A program made the position numbers and the translations under genes. Positions 35,301 to 43,265 of a stretch of DNA of 64,000 bases are shown in pieces. The notes beneath the pieces were generated by a model. That model had not been told where the DNA came from. It ran no database searches and worked only from the letters and a program-made list of their open reading frames with translations. Location of the stretch: NCBI RefSeq assembly GCF_001570605.1, contig NZ_BBXG01000002.1:342549-406548 (forward strand), read 5' to 3'. Each line of letters opens with the position of its first letter. The first letter of the stretch is position 1. This stretch comes from Herbidospora cretacea. Lineage in GTDB: Bacteria; Actinomycetota; Actinomycetes; Streptosporangiales; Streptosporangiaceae.

Positions 35301-36038
35301 GAGTTCGTTCACGTAGGGGCCGATGCGGTCGCGCGCCTCCGGGCCCCGGGTGGTCACCTCGACCAGGACGGCGGGGGTCTCGGCGCCGTACCGGAACAGC
35401 AGGGCGTGCACCCCCGCCAGCAGCGCCTCGAAGGTCGTCACCCCGGCCGCCCCGGCCACCGCGGCGGCGGCCGTGAGGACGGCGTCGTCGCCCGCGATCT
35501 GGTCGCCCTCGCCGAACCGGCCGGTCGGGCGCTGGCCGGGCAGGCTGAAGTCGATCGCGGGGACCATCAATGGGGTCCCGGTCCGCGGCTCGAAGGGCAG
35601 CGGCTCCCAGGAGGCCCCGACGTCGGTGTAGTGGTGGGCGAGGTCGCGGACGAGGACGTCCTTGGACAGCCCGTCGAAGACCAGCCGGTGGGCCACGAAC
35701 AGCAGCAGATAGCGGCCCGGCCCGGCGGGCGCGAGCGTGAAGCGCGCGAGCGGGCCGTTCACCAGGTCGAAGGGCCGGGTGACCTCCTGCTCGACGAGCG
35801 CGGGCGTCGCCCCGTCGGCGACCATGATCGACGGCGACGCCCCCTCGACGATCTCCCCGGCGCTGTCGACCAGCGTCGACAGCACCGGGTGCCGGGCCAC
35901 CACGGCCGCGCAGGCCGCCAGCAGCGCGGGCACGTCGAGGTCGCCGTCGAACCAGAGCGCCACCGGCAGGTGGTAGGCGGTCCCCGCGCCGAGCTGCGCG
36001 GCGGCCCACATGCCCTGCTGGGCGGGTGTCGCCCTCAT
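32352..36038 (-). CDS. Degenerate nonribosomal peptide synthetase, order C-A-C-T
   Basis: 1228 residues. C1 (1-380) has AHRLVFDG (His117-Arg118...Asp122); C2 (755-1140) has LHRIVADEW (His869-Arg870...Asp874). In both the catalytic second His is Arg. The A domain (395-748) is badly damaged: motif A3 is YTSADGVEITHGN, missing the STGxPK loop; the Asp that anchors an amino acid is Gly561 (SGLSALELYLP); NVYGHTE and YRTGDL survive, but the sequence jumps from GRARDRI to C2, losing A8-A10 and any first carrier domain. The C-terminal carrier (1151-1228) has LGLTSL with Ser1190. The frame is intact. ATG at 36038 overlaps the acyl-AMP ligase stop. No thioesterase is present. Confidence 0.88.
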   Translation of the reverse strand: MRATPAQQGMWAAAQLGAGTAYHLPVALWFDGDLDVPALLAACAAVVARHPVLSTLVDSAGEIVEGASPSIMVADGATPALVEQEVTRPFDLVNGPLARFTLAPAGPGRYLLLFVAHRLVFDGLSKDVLVRDLAHHYTDVGASWEPLPFEPRTGTPLMVPAIDFSLPGQRPTGRFGEGDQIAGDDAVLTAAAAVAGAAGVTTFEALLAGVHALLFRYGAETPAVLVEVTTRGPEARDRIGPYVNELPVVTWPRETLTFHDFAREVRAQVRGLDRTARPTRALATPVSLSYRRSGPAPKFPGLKVTVEPAVFAGGVRGPLHLQVVDGLETWLRYDPEALDPATVVRFWDALGALLAHAAAEPGTALGDLDVIPAADREKLLVTWNDTDVTHPPRTLPELFAAQVRATPHAVAVRCGDRTLTYAELDMATGRLAGRLRRLGVGPGDLVAVDIPRSDDLLIALLAVQRAGAAYLPLDPDHPAERLDLIVADAQPKMVLTEARTEEHEGYLRLISPEDLACVIYTSADGVEITHGNLANLLLSMRDLLSSGPGDGWLALASPASGLSALELYLPLITGGRVVIAPSGAVRRPAALAALAAAEEVTFVQATPSVWRSLLAGGITGTTALIDGEGLPAELRQRFSTVVNVYGHTETTVWSTFSLDGSIGRPIANTRVRLLDEDLRLVPIGAPGELCVGGAGVAAGYRWRAELTAERFVADPFGAPGERLYRTGDLARHHEDGTIELLGRARDRIEPDEPPLTPAQRRLWSLHRSDPADASSHLHLSLRLRGPLDRDRLRGALDAVVARHDSLRTSFHDGPVARVRPPAPVLIEHSRDVDLVGERIDAPFDLTEPPFRVTLVELGADDHVLCLVLHRIVADEWSLGILLDDLFALYQGEEPPDLALQCGDVASGLPEPSAGFWRAQLAGAPRPELPADLPGGGTPVGALHRFHVPEEVVRRLERLDGPLSTVLAAAYQVFLARLSGQRDIVVGTPWAGRDHAGSEPVIGCLTGTLILRGDLTGDPVFADLVTAAKTAVRAARTHGTVPLEEVGGDLLRTMVALHGRSGGGEPPERVGDLRVEPFDAGCHRARFGFALEAWRREDGLLAAFGYDATLLRVETVEELSREFTVLLEGIADDPGQPISRLPVITNVDGDGMTEELRVRLAGMIATASGGAISQADVLAGEYTLSALGLTSLARISLIDTIEDVFDLEIDLGGDLSSFEDVDTLVAALK
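32588..32588 (-). promoter_or_regulatory. Possible internal translation start for the carrier domain
   Basis: Inside the NRPS, in frame, an ATG at 32588-32586 opens exactly at the carrier-domain boundary (MTEELRVRL) and has GGAGAT six bases upstream on the minus strand. A free 78-residue carrier protein could be made in addition to the fused form. The ribosome site may be chance. Confidence 0.3.
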
Positions 36039-37498
36039 CGTCGTCCCCGGAAGGTGTCGGCCGGCCCGATCAGGTCGCGCAGGCGGGGCTTCACCACCTT
36101 GCCGAGGTGGTTCTTGGGGAGCTCGGCCACGAACACGAGCCTGCTGGGCAGTTCGTGCGGGGCGAGCCGGTCGAGCAGGAAGTTGCGCAGCTCGGCGGGT
36201 GTCACCGGGGCGCGGGTCACCACGGCCGCGCCGGTCACCCGGCCGAGCACCGGATGCGGCAGCCCGGTCACGGACGCCTCGGCGATCGCCGGGTGTTCGT
36301 GCAGGACCGCCTCGACCTGGATCGTCGACACCTTGTGGGCCCCCGACCTGATGACGTCGCTCTCCCGGTCGACCAGGTAGAGGTAGCCGTCGTCGTCGAG
36401 GTAGCCGAGGTCGCCCATCCGGACCCAGCCGTCGCGGAAGACGCGGTCGGTGGCCGTGCGGTCGCCGTAGTAGACGCGGCTTCCGGCGGGGGACCGCAGC
36501 CAGACCTCGCCGGTCTCGTTCGCTTGGGCGGGAGTGCCGTCGTGGCGGAGGATGCGCAGGTCGCCGCCTTGCGTGGGGCGTCCGGCCGAGGCGGGGCGGG
36601 CCAGGTCGACGACCATCTCGGTCTGCGCGGGGGCCGCCTCGGTGGAGGTGTAGCAGTTGACGATGGTCGCCTTCGGGAACGCCTCGGCCATCCCGGCGGC
36701 CACGCAGGGCGGCAGGCTCGCGGCGGTCGAGGCGAGCAGCCGTACCGAGGAGAAGTCGTGCCGTTCGTGCACCGCCGCGTTGAGGAGTTGGATCGCCATC
36801 GCCGGGACGACGAAGACGGTCCCGACCTCGTAGATCTCGATGAGCCGGGCGAACCGTCCCGGCGTGAACATCGGCGGGGTGAGCGCGGCCGTGGCGGTGT
36901 CGAGGGCGTTGACCAGCATGTTCTGGCCCGCGTTGGAGCCGATCGGGAAGGCGTGCAGGAAGTGGCGGGAGTGGGTGAGCTCGCGGTGGCGCGGGTCGGC
37001 GCCGAAGGCCAAATTGGCGTGGGTCGCGCCGACGCCCTTGGCCCGGCCGGTCGTGCCGGAGGTGTAGATGATCTGCGCCAGCGCGTCGGGCCGGAGGTCC
37101 CGCCTGACCGGCTCGCCGTCGCCGCGGCCGAGGTGGGCGAGGGTCTCCTTGGAGATCGTGTGGACGACGCCGCAGTCCCGGAGGGCGTGGTCGATCTCCG
37201 CCGGGGATAATCGCTCCGAGAGCGGCACCGCCACGCAGCCCGCTCGGAGCACCCCGCACCAGGCGACCGCGTAGTCGATCCAGTCGCGCTCCCCGAAGAC
37301 CAGGGCCACCCGGTCGCCGGGTGACAGGCCGTGGTCGACGAGGGCACGGGCGGTGGCGTCGGCCCGCCGGTCCCATTCGCCGAACGTGATCTCCCCGACG
37401 TCGGCCACCACGATCGCCGTCTTCCCGCCCTGTTCGGCGCCCCGGAGCATGAGCAGGTCGGGGAGCATGAGGTGTCGGTCAGTGCGCACGGCCACCAC
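36035..37498 (-). CDS. Acyl-AMP/acyl-CoA ligase (ANL superfamily)
   Basis: A 487-residue stand-alone adenylating enzyme. It has an intact P-loop IIYTSGTTGRAKGV (143-156), CYTSTEAAPAQ (A5), GDLGYLDDDGYLYLVDRESDVI (A7-A8) and a C-terminal Lys467 in KNHLGKVVK, all the parts missing from the NRPS A domain. It most resembles fatty-acyl or aryl acid CoA/AMP ligases, not amino-acid A domains. It probably activates a carboxylic acid for loading onto the carrier domain of the neighbouring NRPS. GTG at 37498 or at 37489 could be the start. Two palindromes lie in its leader. Confidence 0.85.
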   Translation of the reverse strand: MVAVRTDRHLMLPDLLMLRGAEQGGKTAIVVADVGEITFGEWDRRADATARALVDHGLSPGDRVALVFGERDWIDYAVAWCGVLRAGCVAVPLSERLSPAEIDHALRDCGVVHTISKETLAHLGRGDGEPVRRDLRPDALAQIIYTSGTTGRAKGVGATHANLAFGADPRHRELTHSRHFLHAFPIGSNAGQNMLVNALDTATAALTPPMFTPGRFARLIEIYEVGTVFVVPAMAIQLLNAAVHERHDFSSVRLLASTAASLPPCVAAGMAEAFPKATIVNCYTSTEAAPAQTEMVVDLARPASAGRPTQGGDLRILRHDGTPAQANETGEVWLRSPAGSRVYYGDRTATDRVFRDGWVRMGDLGYLDDDGYLYLVDRESDVIRSGAHKVSTIQVEAVLHEHPAIAEASVTGLPHPVLGRVTGAAVVTRAPVTPAELRNFLLDRLAPHELPSRLVFVAELPKNHLGKVVKPRLRDLIGPADTFRGRR

Positions 37499-37503
37499 CG
37501 TTC

Positions 37504-37564
37504 CGAAATATTTCGAGCCACCATGATGCAGGTAAGGCCGGAAGACCTACCAGGCCCGGTAGGT
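37504..37564. promoter_or_regulatory. Paired palindromes upstream of the NRPS operon
   Basis: CGAAATATTTCG at 37504-37515 is a perfect 12-bp palindrome ending six bases before the ligase start. ACCTACC-N6-GGTAGGT at 37545-37564 is a 20-bp dyad. Both look like operators for dimeric regulators such as the adjacent TetR or the SARP-like protein; which one binds is unknown. Confidence 0.5.
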
Positions 37565-37645
37565 TCAGAAATGTCTCGCATCGGCAGAATAGGCAACCGG
37601 GCCACGAAACGACAGAGAAATGTTTGTCTCGTTACCCCGAAACTT

Positions 37646-38245
37646 TCAACGTGCCGGGGTGAAGTCCTCGCCCATCTCCGCGAGGCTGGCCCGCAGGACC
37701 TCGTCCAGGGGGCGTGACTCCCGTTCGTCCAGCCAGACCAGGGTCGCCAGCCGGACCGCCGCCAGGAACGCCGCCGCCAGGATGCGCGGTCGCAGCGCGT
37801 CGGCGTCCAGGCCCTCCCGGGACGCCACCTCGACGGCGAGCTCGTGTTCCAGCAGCGCCTGGTTGCCGAGCTGCCGGGCGAGCAGCGCCGGATGCCGGCG
37901 GGCCACGCGGGTGCGCATGGCCCACTCGCGGTCGGCCGCGACGCCCTGCTCCTCGTAGAGCTCCAGGGCCGCGCCGCAGAGGGCGGCCCAGCCGGGTTCG
38001 CCCGCCGGGCGGCGGCGGATGTGTTCGACCAGCTCCTGGATGCGCTGCTCCTCGCCGTAGAGGACGGCGTCCTCCTTGGCGGCGAAGTAGTTGGAGAAGG
38101 TGCGCCGCGAGATGTTGGCGGCGTCGGCGATGGCCTCGACCGTCACGGCGTCGAAGCCCAGCTCGACGGTCAGCCGCAGGGCGGCCTGGTGGACCGCCTG
38201 CCGGGTCTCGGCCTTCTTCCGCTCTCTCAGTCCCACAGAGGGCAC
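37646..38245 (-). CDS. TetR-family repressor
   Basis: A 199-residue TetR protein. N-terminal HTH: RKKAETRQAVHQAALRLTVELGFDAVTVEAIADAANISRRTFSNYFAAKEDAV. The C-terminal ligand domain is variable, with DERESRPLDEVLRASLAEM at the end. GTG at 38245 is preferred because the 14-bp palindrome lies directly upstream; an ATG at 38287 would put the operator inside the gene and overlap the MFS promoter. Divergent from a DHA2 efflux pump, which it very likely represses. Confidence 0.88.
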   Translation of the reverse strand: MPSVGLRERKKAETRQAVHQAALRLTVELGFDAVTVEAIADAANISRRTFSNYFAAKEDAVLYGEEQRIQELVEHIRRRPAGEPGWAALCGAALELYEEQGVAADREWAMRTRVARRHPALLARQLGNQALLEHELAVEVASREGLDADALRPRILAAAFLAAVRLATLVWLDERESRPLDEVLRASLAEMGEDFTPAR

Positions 38246-38255
38246 CCTACTGTGC

Positions 38256-38281
38256 GCGCAAATTTGCGCAGTGGGTAAAGT
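38256..38281. promoter_or_regulatory. TetR operator and leaderless MFS promoter
   Basis: GCGCAAATTTGCGC at 38256-38269 is a perfect 14-bp palindrome between the divergent TetR and MFS genes. TAAAGT at 38276-38281 lies six bases before the MFS GTG, the -10 box of a leaderless transcript. The dyad falls between the -35 and -10 regions, ideal for repression. Confidence 0.65.
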
Positions 38282-38287
38282 TGCCAT

Positions 38288-39742
38288 GTGAGCAAAAATC
38301 ACCGCCAAATCTTGGAGGCCCTGAGCGGGCTCCTCCTCGTGCTCTTCGTCGCGATGATCAGCAGCACGATCGTCTCGGTCGCGCTCCCGCAGATCATCAC
38401 CGCCCTGAAGGGGACGCAGTCGCAGTACACCTGGGTGGTCACCGCCTCCCTGCTGACCGCGACCGCCTCCACCCCGATCTGGGGCCGCCTCGCCGACCTC
38501 TACAACAAGAAGACCCTTCTCCAGGTCGCCGTCGTGCTCTTCCTGGTCGGCTCGGTGGCCTGCGGATTCGCGCAGAACACCGCCCAGCTGATCGGCTTCC
38601 GGGCCGTCCAGGGGCTCGGCATGGGCGCGCTCCAGGTGCTGGTCCAGGTGATCATCGCGGCGATCATCCCGCCCAAGGAGCGGGGCAGGTACAACGGCTA
38701 CCTCGGCGGCGTGATGGCCGTCGCGACCGTCGGCGGCCCGCTGCTCGGCGGCCTCATCGCCGACACCGACTGGCTCGGCTGGCGCTGGTGCTTCTTCATC
38801 TCGGTGCCGTTCTGCGTGGTCGCCTGGGCGCTGCTGTTCAAGACCCTGAAGATCGAGACCGTCCGCCGCGAGGGCGTGGTCATCGACTACGCGGGGGCGA
38901 CCCTCATCGCGGCCGGGGTCAGCCTGCTGCTGATCTGGATCACCTTCGTCGACAACTCGTTCGCCTGGATCTCCTGGCAGACCGGCGTCATGGTCGGCGG
39001 CGTCGTGGTCATCCTGAGCGCGGCCCTGTGGGTCGAGTCGCGGGCCAAGGAGCCGGTCGTCCCGCTCCACGTGATCAGGCAGCGCACGCCCGCGCTGGCC
39101 ATCCTGGCCAGCCTCGCGGTCGGCATGGCCATGTTCGGCGGCGCGGTGTTCCTCGGGCAGTACTACCAGGTCGGCCGGGGCTTCTCGCCCACCGAGGCCG
39201 GGCTGATGACCATCCCGCTGATGGTCGGCGTGCTGCTCTCCTCGACCATCTCGGGCCAGGTCATCTCCCGCACCGGCCGGGTCCGCCCCTGGATCATCGC
39301 GGGCGCGGGCATCCTCACCGTCGGCTTCCTGGGCCTGTCGCTGATCGACCACAACACGTCGATCTGGCTGATCATCCCGTCGATGGTCCTGGTCGGCACA
39401 GGGGTCGGCATGGCCATGCAGAACCTCGTGCTCGCCATGCAGAACACCGTCGCCCTGCACGACCTGGGCGCGGCCAGCGGCGCGATCACGTTCTTCCGCT
39501 CCCTCGGCGGCACCATCGGCGTGTCGATCCTGGGCGCGATCCTGGCCAACCAGGTGGCGGCCGGGGTCCGCGAAGGACACCCGCTCCCCGTGGCGTTCGC
39601 CGACGCCACCGGCCACATCTTCCTGGTCTCGGCCGGCATCGCCGCGCTCGGCGTGATCGCCACCCTGTTCTTCCGCCCCGCCCCGCTGCGCGAGACGGTG
39701 GAGAAGGAGGACGCCCCGGTCCCCGCCGGGGTCGGCGGCTGA
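38288..39742 (+). CDS. MFS drug exporter, DHA2 (EmrB/QacA) type
   Basis: A 484-residue exporter with 14 predicted membrane helices. Typical DHA2 features are IISSTIVSVALPQIITAL (TM1), GRLADLYNKKTLLQ (motif A), GFRAVQGLGMGAL (motif B region) and GPLLGGLIADTDWLGWRWCFFISVP (motif C). It uses proton motive force to expel hydrophobic compounds. Beside the NRPS island it may give self-resistance to the product; control by the divergent TetR is strongly suggested by the operator between them. Confidence 0.92.
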   Translation: MSKNHRQILEALSGLLLVLFVAMISSTIVSVALPQIITALKGTQSQYTWVVTASLLTATASTPIWGRLADLYNKKTLLQVAVVLFLVGSVACGFAQNTAQLIGFRAVQGLGMGALQVLVQVIIAAIIPPKERGRYNGYLGGVMAVATVGGPLLGGLIADTDWLGWRWCFFISVPFCVVAWALLFKTLKIETVRREGVVIDYAGATLIAAGVSLLLIWITFVDNSFAWISWQTGVMVGGVVVILSAALWVESRAKEPVVPLHVIRQRTPALAILASLAVGMAMFGGAVFLGQYYQVGRGFSPTEAGLMTIPLMVGVLLSSTISGQVISRTGRVRPWIIAGAGILTVGFLGLSLIDHNTSIWLIIPSMVLVGTGVGMAMQNLVLAMQNTVALHDLGAASGAITFFRSLGGTIGVSILGAILANQVAAGVREGHPLPVAFADATGHIFLVSAGIAALGVIATLFFRPAPLRETVEKEDAPVPAGVGG

Positions 39743-39746
39743 GCGC

Positions 39747-40775
39747 TCAGGGCCGCTGGCCGATGCCCGTCGTCACCTCGCGGGCGCGGCCCTTCAGGCC
39801 CTCCTCCGGTCTGAGGGGCGCGGTGTCCGTTCCCGCCCCCTCACGGAGGCCGGCCACGAACGCGAGGATCGCCTCCTGGGCGTCGTACCGGGGCTTCCAG
39901 CCCAGTTCCTCGCGGGCCCGGGAGGTGTCCATGACCGGGATGGTGAGGGCGATCTCCAGCATCCCCGGCGTCATCGGGATCAGCCGGAGCCGGTAGGCGG
40001 CGGCCATGAAGGCCCGTGCCAGCGGGGCCGGCACCGGCACCAGCCGTGCTTCGAGCAGGTCGGCCACCATGCGCATGTCGAGCACCGGCTCGGCGGCGAT
40101 GTTGAAGGCGCCCTTCACCGGGCGGGTGGCCGCCAGGTGGTAGGCCTGGGCGGCGTCCTCGGTGTGCAGGATCTGGAGGTGCAGGCCGTCGATGTCCGGC
40201 ACGATCGGGATCCGGCCAGGCTGCGGCGCGAACGGGCCGACGAACAGCCGTCGCTGCTGCGTGGAGGCCTCGCGCTTGAAGATGAACCCGGGCCGCATCC
40301 GCACCACCCGGATGCCGGGGTGGTCGCGCTCGAAGACGTCCAGCACCCGCTCCAGGTAGGCCTTCTCGCGGCCGTAGGGCGCGCCGGGCCAGCCGTCGGT
40401 GGGCCAGTTCTCGTCCACGAGGGCGCCGGGTGAGTAGGCGCCGACGGACGAGGCGTAGACCAGCGCGGGGACCTTCGCCTCGGCGACCGCGTCGAAGACC
40501 CGGATCCCGCCCAGGACGTTGTTGCGCCAGGTGCGGACGGGGTTGCGCATCGGGTGGAACAGCCAGCCGAGGTGGATGACGACGTCGGCGCCGGAGAAGA
40601 TCTCCACCAGGTCGTCGGTGGAGATGTCCGCCGCGCGGTAGGTGGTCTTCTCACCCCGCGATCCGGGCAGCCGCCGGGCCACCCCCACGATCGAGGTGAT
40701 CTTGGGATCCGATTCCAGCGCCTTGACGACGCTGGTTCCGACGTTGCCGGTCGCCCCTACCACGATTACTCGCAT
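39747..40775 (-). CDS. NAD-dependent epimerase/dehydratase (extended SDR)
   Basis: A 342-residue short-chain dehydrogenase of extended type. NAD site VVGATGNVG at residues 5-13, active-site Tyr and Lys in YGREK, and SSVGAY supplying the Ser. The C-terminal part (PGMLEIALTIPVMDTSRAREELGW) matches sugar-nucleotide or steroid-like epimerases; substrate cannot be fixed. Its stop is four bases from the convergent MFS stop. Confidence 0.88.
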   Translation of the reverse strand: MRVIVVGATGNVGTSVVKALESDPKITSIVGVARRLPGSRGEKTTYRAADISTDDLVEIFSGADVVIHLGWLFHPMRNPVRTWRNNVLGGIRVFDAVAEAKVPALVYASSVGAYSPGALVDENWPTDGWPGAPYGREKAYLERVLDVFERDHPGIRVVRMRPGFIFKREASTQQRRLFVGPFAPQPGRIPIVPDIDGLHLQILHTEDAAQAYHLAATRPVKGAFNIAAEPVLDMRMVADLLEARLVPVPAPLARAFMAAAYRLRLIPMTPGMLEIALTIPVMDTSRAREELGWKPRYDAQEAILAFVAGLREGAGTDTAPLRPEEGLKGRAREVTTGIGQRP

Positions 40776-40808
40776 ATCGGGCGAATGCCCCAGATGTATG
40801 CCGCGAAA

Positions 40809-41555
40809 CTAGACCTCCACCGTCAGCGGCTCGCCCATGGGGAACCAGGTGACCGGCACCCGCGCCTGGACGATCCCCTCCCGGCCGTCCTTGAAGTGCG
40901 ACCAGCCCTCCCAGTGCACCGCGAACACGTTGGCCGGATCCATGTCGCCGAGCAGGGTCGCCGCGTCGCGCCCGGTCATCGTGTAGCGCAGCGGCCCGGT
41001 GATCGGGAACCGCACGCCGCCGAGATGGAGGACGACCGTGCCGGGCTTCAGTCTGCGGGCGGTCTCGCGCACGGGGGCGTACAGGACCGTGTCACCGGTG
41101 ATCCACAACGGGCCGTGCGTCTGGCCCGGCCATTCGAGGGCGAAGCCGATGACGTCGCCGACGATGGGGTGGCTCAGCGGCGGCCCGTGGCGGCAGGGGG
41201 TGGCGGTGATCGTGACGCCGTTCAGGGTGGTCGACCGGCCGGGAGTGAGCCCGGTCCCGCCGATCCGGGTCGCCCCCGAGGCGGTGGTGACGACGAGCGG
41301 GACGTCCTTCAGGAAGGCGCGTCCGGCGGCGTCGAGGTTGTCGTCGTGGTGGTCGTGGGTGAGCAGGACCGCGTCGACCGGGCCGATCTCCTCGGGAGAG
41401 AGCGCGGGGCCGGCGACCTTGGTCGACGAGGTGCCCCAGCCGAAGTTGTAGGTCCGGCCGGGCGCGTCGAAGGTCGGATCGGTGAGCAACCGGAGACCCT
41501 CGAACTCGATGAGTAACGTCGGGCCGCCGACATGGGTGAATGTGACCTCCGTCAT
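40809..41555 (-). CDS. MBL-fold metal-dependent hydrolase (UlaG-like)
   Basis: A 248-residue metallo-beta-lactamase-fold protein with THDHHDDN at 66-73 as the metal-binding motif, ITGDT for the bridging Asp, and a late VHWEGWSHF with the final His. Resembles UlaG-like hydrolases acting on phosphodiester or lactone bonds. CAAAAT seven bases before the ATG suggests a leaderless message. It is divergent from the DGPF gene across 80 bases. Confidence 0.87.
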   Translation of the reverse strand: MTEVTFTHVGGPTLLIEFEGLRLLTDPTFDAPGRTYNFGWGTSSTKVAGPALSPEEIGPVDAVLLTHDHHDDNLDAAGRAFLKDVPLVVTTASGATRIGGTGLTPGRSTTLNGVTITATPCRHGPPLSHPIVGDVIGFALEWPGQTHGPLWITGDTVLYAPVRETARRLKPGTVVLHLGGVRFPITGPLRYTMTGRDAATLLGDMDPANVFAVHWEGWSHFKDGREGIVQARVPVTWFPMGEPLTVEV

Positions 41556-41635
41556 GCCCCGTATTTTGTCGTCAGGACGTGTCCGGCGGCAGCCCCCGGC
41601 TCCGACGTATCCGGTGAGCGAAGGGAGAACAGATC

Positions 41636-42022
41636 ATGAAATACATGATCATGCTGTACGGCTCACAGCGTGACTTCGACGCCATGGCGACCGGCGGCCC
41701 CGAGGTGGCCGAGATGCACGCGTTCATGGAGAAGTGGAACAACGACCTGATCGAGTCGGGCGAGTTCGTCGACGCCAAGGGCCTGTCCGCGCCGGTCCAC
41801 GCGCGGCGCATCTCGCTGAAGGGCGGGGTTCCTGTCGTCACCGACGGCCCCTATCCGGAGACCCAGGAGGTCCTGGTCGGCTACACGATCGTCGAGACGG
41901 CGAGCTTCGACCGGGCCACCGAGATCGCCGCGCGGCTCGCCGACACCCCCGGCCCGGAGGGCGAAGGGCAGTACGTCGACGTGCGGCCGATCATGGAACA
42001 CTTCGACGACATGGTCGAGTGA
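41636..42022 (+). CDS. DGPF/YciI-like protein, partner of ECF sigma factor
   Basis: A 128-residue ferredoxin-like protein of the DGPF family (MKYMIMLYGSQRDF, with TDGPYPETQEVLVGYTIV carrying the DGP motif). These proteins are repeatedly encoded beside ECF42-type sigma factors, as here, where the stop overlaps the sigma factor's GTG. Their biochemical role is unknown; they may be regulatory targets rather than anti-sigma factors. GGAGAA precedes the ATG. Confidence 0.9.
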   Translation: MKYMIMLYGSQRDFDAMATGGPEVAEMHAFMEKWNNDLIESGEFVDAKGLSAPVHARRISLKGGVPVVTDGPYPETQEVLVGYTIVETASFDRATEIAARLADTPGPEGEGQYVDVRPIMEHFDDMVE

Positions 42023-43209
42023 GCTCGCCGCGAGACGTGGAGGACCTGCTGCGCGACCACGCGCCGCAGGTCCTCGCCGCCCTGGTGCGCCGGTACGGCC
42101 ACTTCGACACCGCCGAGGACGCCGTCCAGGAGGCGCTGCTGGCCGCCTCCACGCGGTGGCCCGCCGACGGACTGCCGGACGACCCGAAGGCGTGGCTGAT
42201 CACGGTCGCGTCCCGGCGGCTGACCGACCTGCTGCGCAGCCAGCAGGCCCGCCGCGAACGCGAGGAGGCGGTGGCCCGCTGGACCCCCGTCCCGGCCGAC
42301 CCGCCCGCCGCCGGCGACGACACCCTGGTCCTGCTGTTCATGTGCTGCCACCCCTCGCTGTCCCCGGCGTCCCAGATCGCGTTGACGCTGCGCGCGGTCG
42401 GCGGCCTGACCACGGCGGAGATCGCCCGCGCCTTCCTGGTGCCCGAGGCGACCATGACCCGCCGCATCACCCGCGCGAAGCAGACCGTCAAGGGCCAGAG
42501 TTTCGGCCTCCCCCGCGACCGGGCCGAACGCCTGGGCGCGGTCCTGCACGTCCTCTACCTGATCTTCAACGAGGGCTACGCGACCACCTCGGGCCCCGAC
42601 CTGCAACGGGTCGAACTGGCCGGGGAGGCGATCCGGCTGGCCCGCATGCTCCGCCGCACCCTCCCGGGCGACGGCGAGGTGGCCGGCCTGCTGTCCCTGA
42701 TGCTCCTCACCGACGCCCGCCGCCACGCCCGCACCGGGCCGGGCGGGGTCCTGATTCCCATGGACGAACAGGACCGCGCGAAGTGGGACCGCGACCAGAT
42801 CGCCGAGGGCGTGGCGCTGCTGGAGGAGGCGCTGCCCCGCGGCGACACCGGCCCCTACCAGCTCCAGGCCGCCATCGCCGCCCTCCACGACGAGGCCCCC
42901 ACGGCGGGGGACACCGACTGGCCCCAGATCCGCGCCCTGTACGACCTGCTCCTCCGGATCGCCCCGACCCCGGTCGTGGCGCTGAACCGGGTGGTGGCGG
43001 TGGCCATGAGCGAGGGCGCCGAGGCCGGTCTGGCGGCGCTGGCCTCGATCGAGCCGGTCGACCACCGGGTGACGGGCGTGCGGGCGCACCTGCTGGAGAT
43101 GGCCGGCGATCTCGCGGCGGCGCGGGCGGCCTACCTGGAAGCGGCGGAGGCCTCGACGAGCCTGCCGCGACAGCGCTACCTCCAGAGCCGGGCCGCCCGC
43201 CTGACCTGA
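42019..43209 (+). CDS. ECF42-like RNA polymerase sigma factor with long C-terminal extension
   Basis: A 396-residue ECF sigma factor. Region 2 is HFDTAEDAVQEALLAASTRWP ... AWLITVASRRLTDLLR; region 4 is TLRAVGGLTTAEIARAFLVPEATMTRRITRAKQ. The 200-residue tail (LGAVLHVLYLIFNEGYATTSG ... AARAAYLEAAE) is the conserved TPR-like extension of ECF42, which replaces an anti-sigma factor. GTG at 42019 overlaps the stop of the DGPF gene (GTGA). No anti-sigma gene is nearby, as expected for this group. Confidence 0.92.
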   Translation: MSSPRDVEDLLRDHAPQVLAALVRRYGHFDTAEDAVQEALLAASTRWPADGLPDDPKAWLITVASRRLTDLLRSQQARREREEAVARWTPVPADPPAAGDDTLVLLFMCCHPSLSPASQIALTLRAVGGLTTAEIARAFLVPEATMTRRITRAKQTVKGQSFGLPRDRAERLGAVLHVLYLIFNEGYATTSGPDLQRVELAGEAIRLARMLRRTLPGDGEVAGLLSLMLLTDARRHARTGPGGVLIPMDEQDRAKWDRDQIAEGVALLEEALPRGDTGPYQLQAAIAALHDEAPTAGDTDWPQIRALYDLLLRIAPTPVVALNRVVAVAMSEGAEAGLAALASIEPVDHRVTGVRAHLLEMAGDLAAARAAYLEAAEASTSLPRQRYLQSRAARLT

Positions 43210-43265
43210 TGTCCGGTCAGGGGCGGCGGCTCCGACGTCTCCTCCCACTCATCCAAGGAGGAGAC

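Noticed and set aside
32352-36038. Treating the A domain as a functional amino-acid activator and predicting its substrate
   Set aside because: The P-loop, the anchoring Asp and the whole C-terminal subdomain are missing, so a specificity code would be meaningless.
36039-37376. N-terminal extension of the NRPS
   Set aside because: It runs inside the acyl-AMP ligase gene in another frame and has shadow composition; the C1 domain begins at the ATG at 36038.
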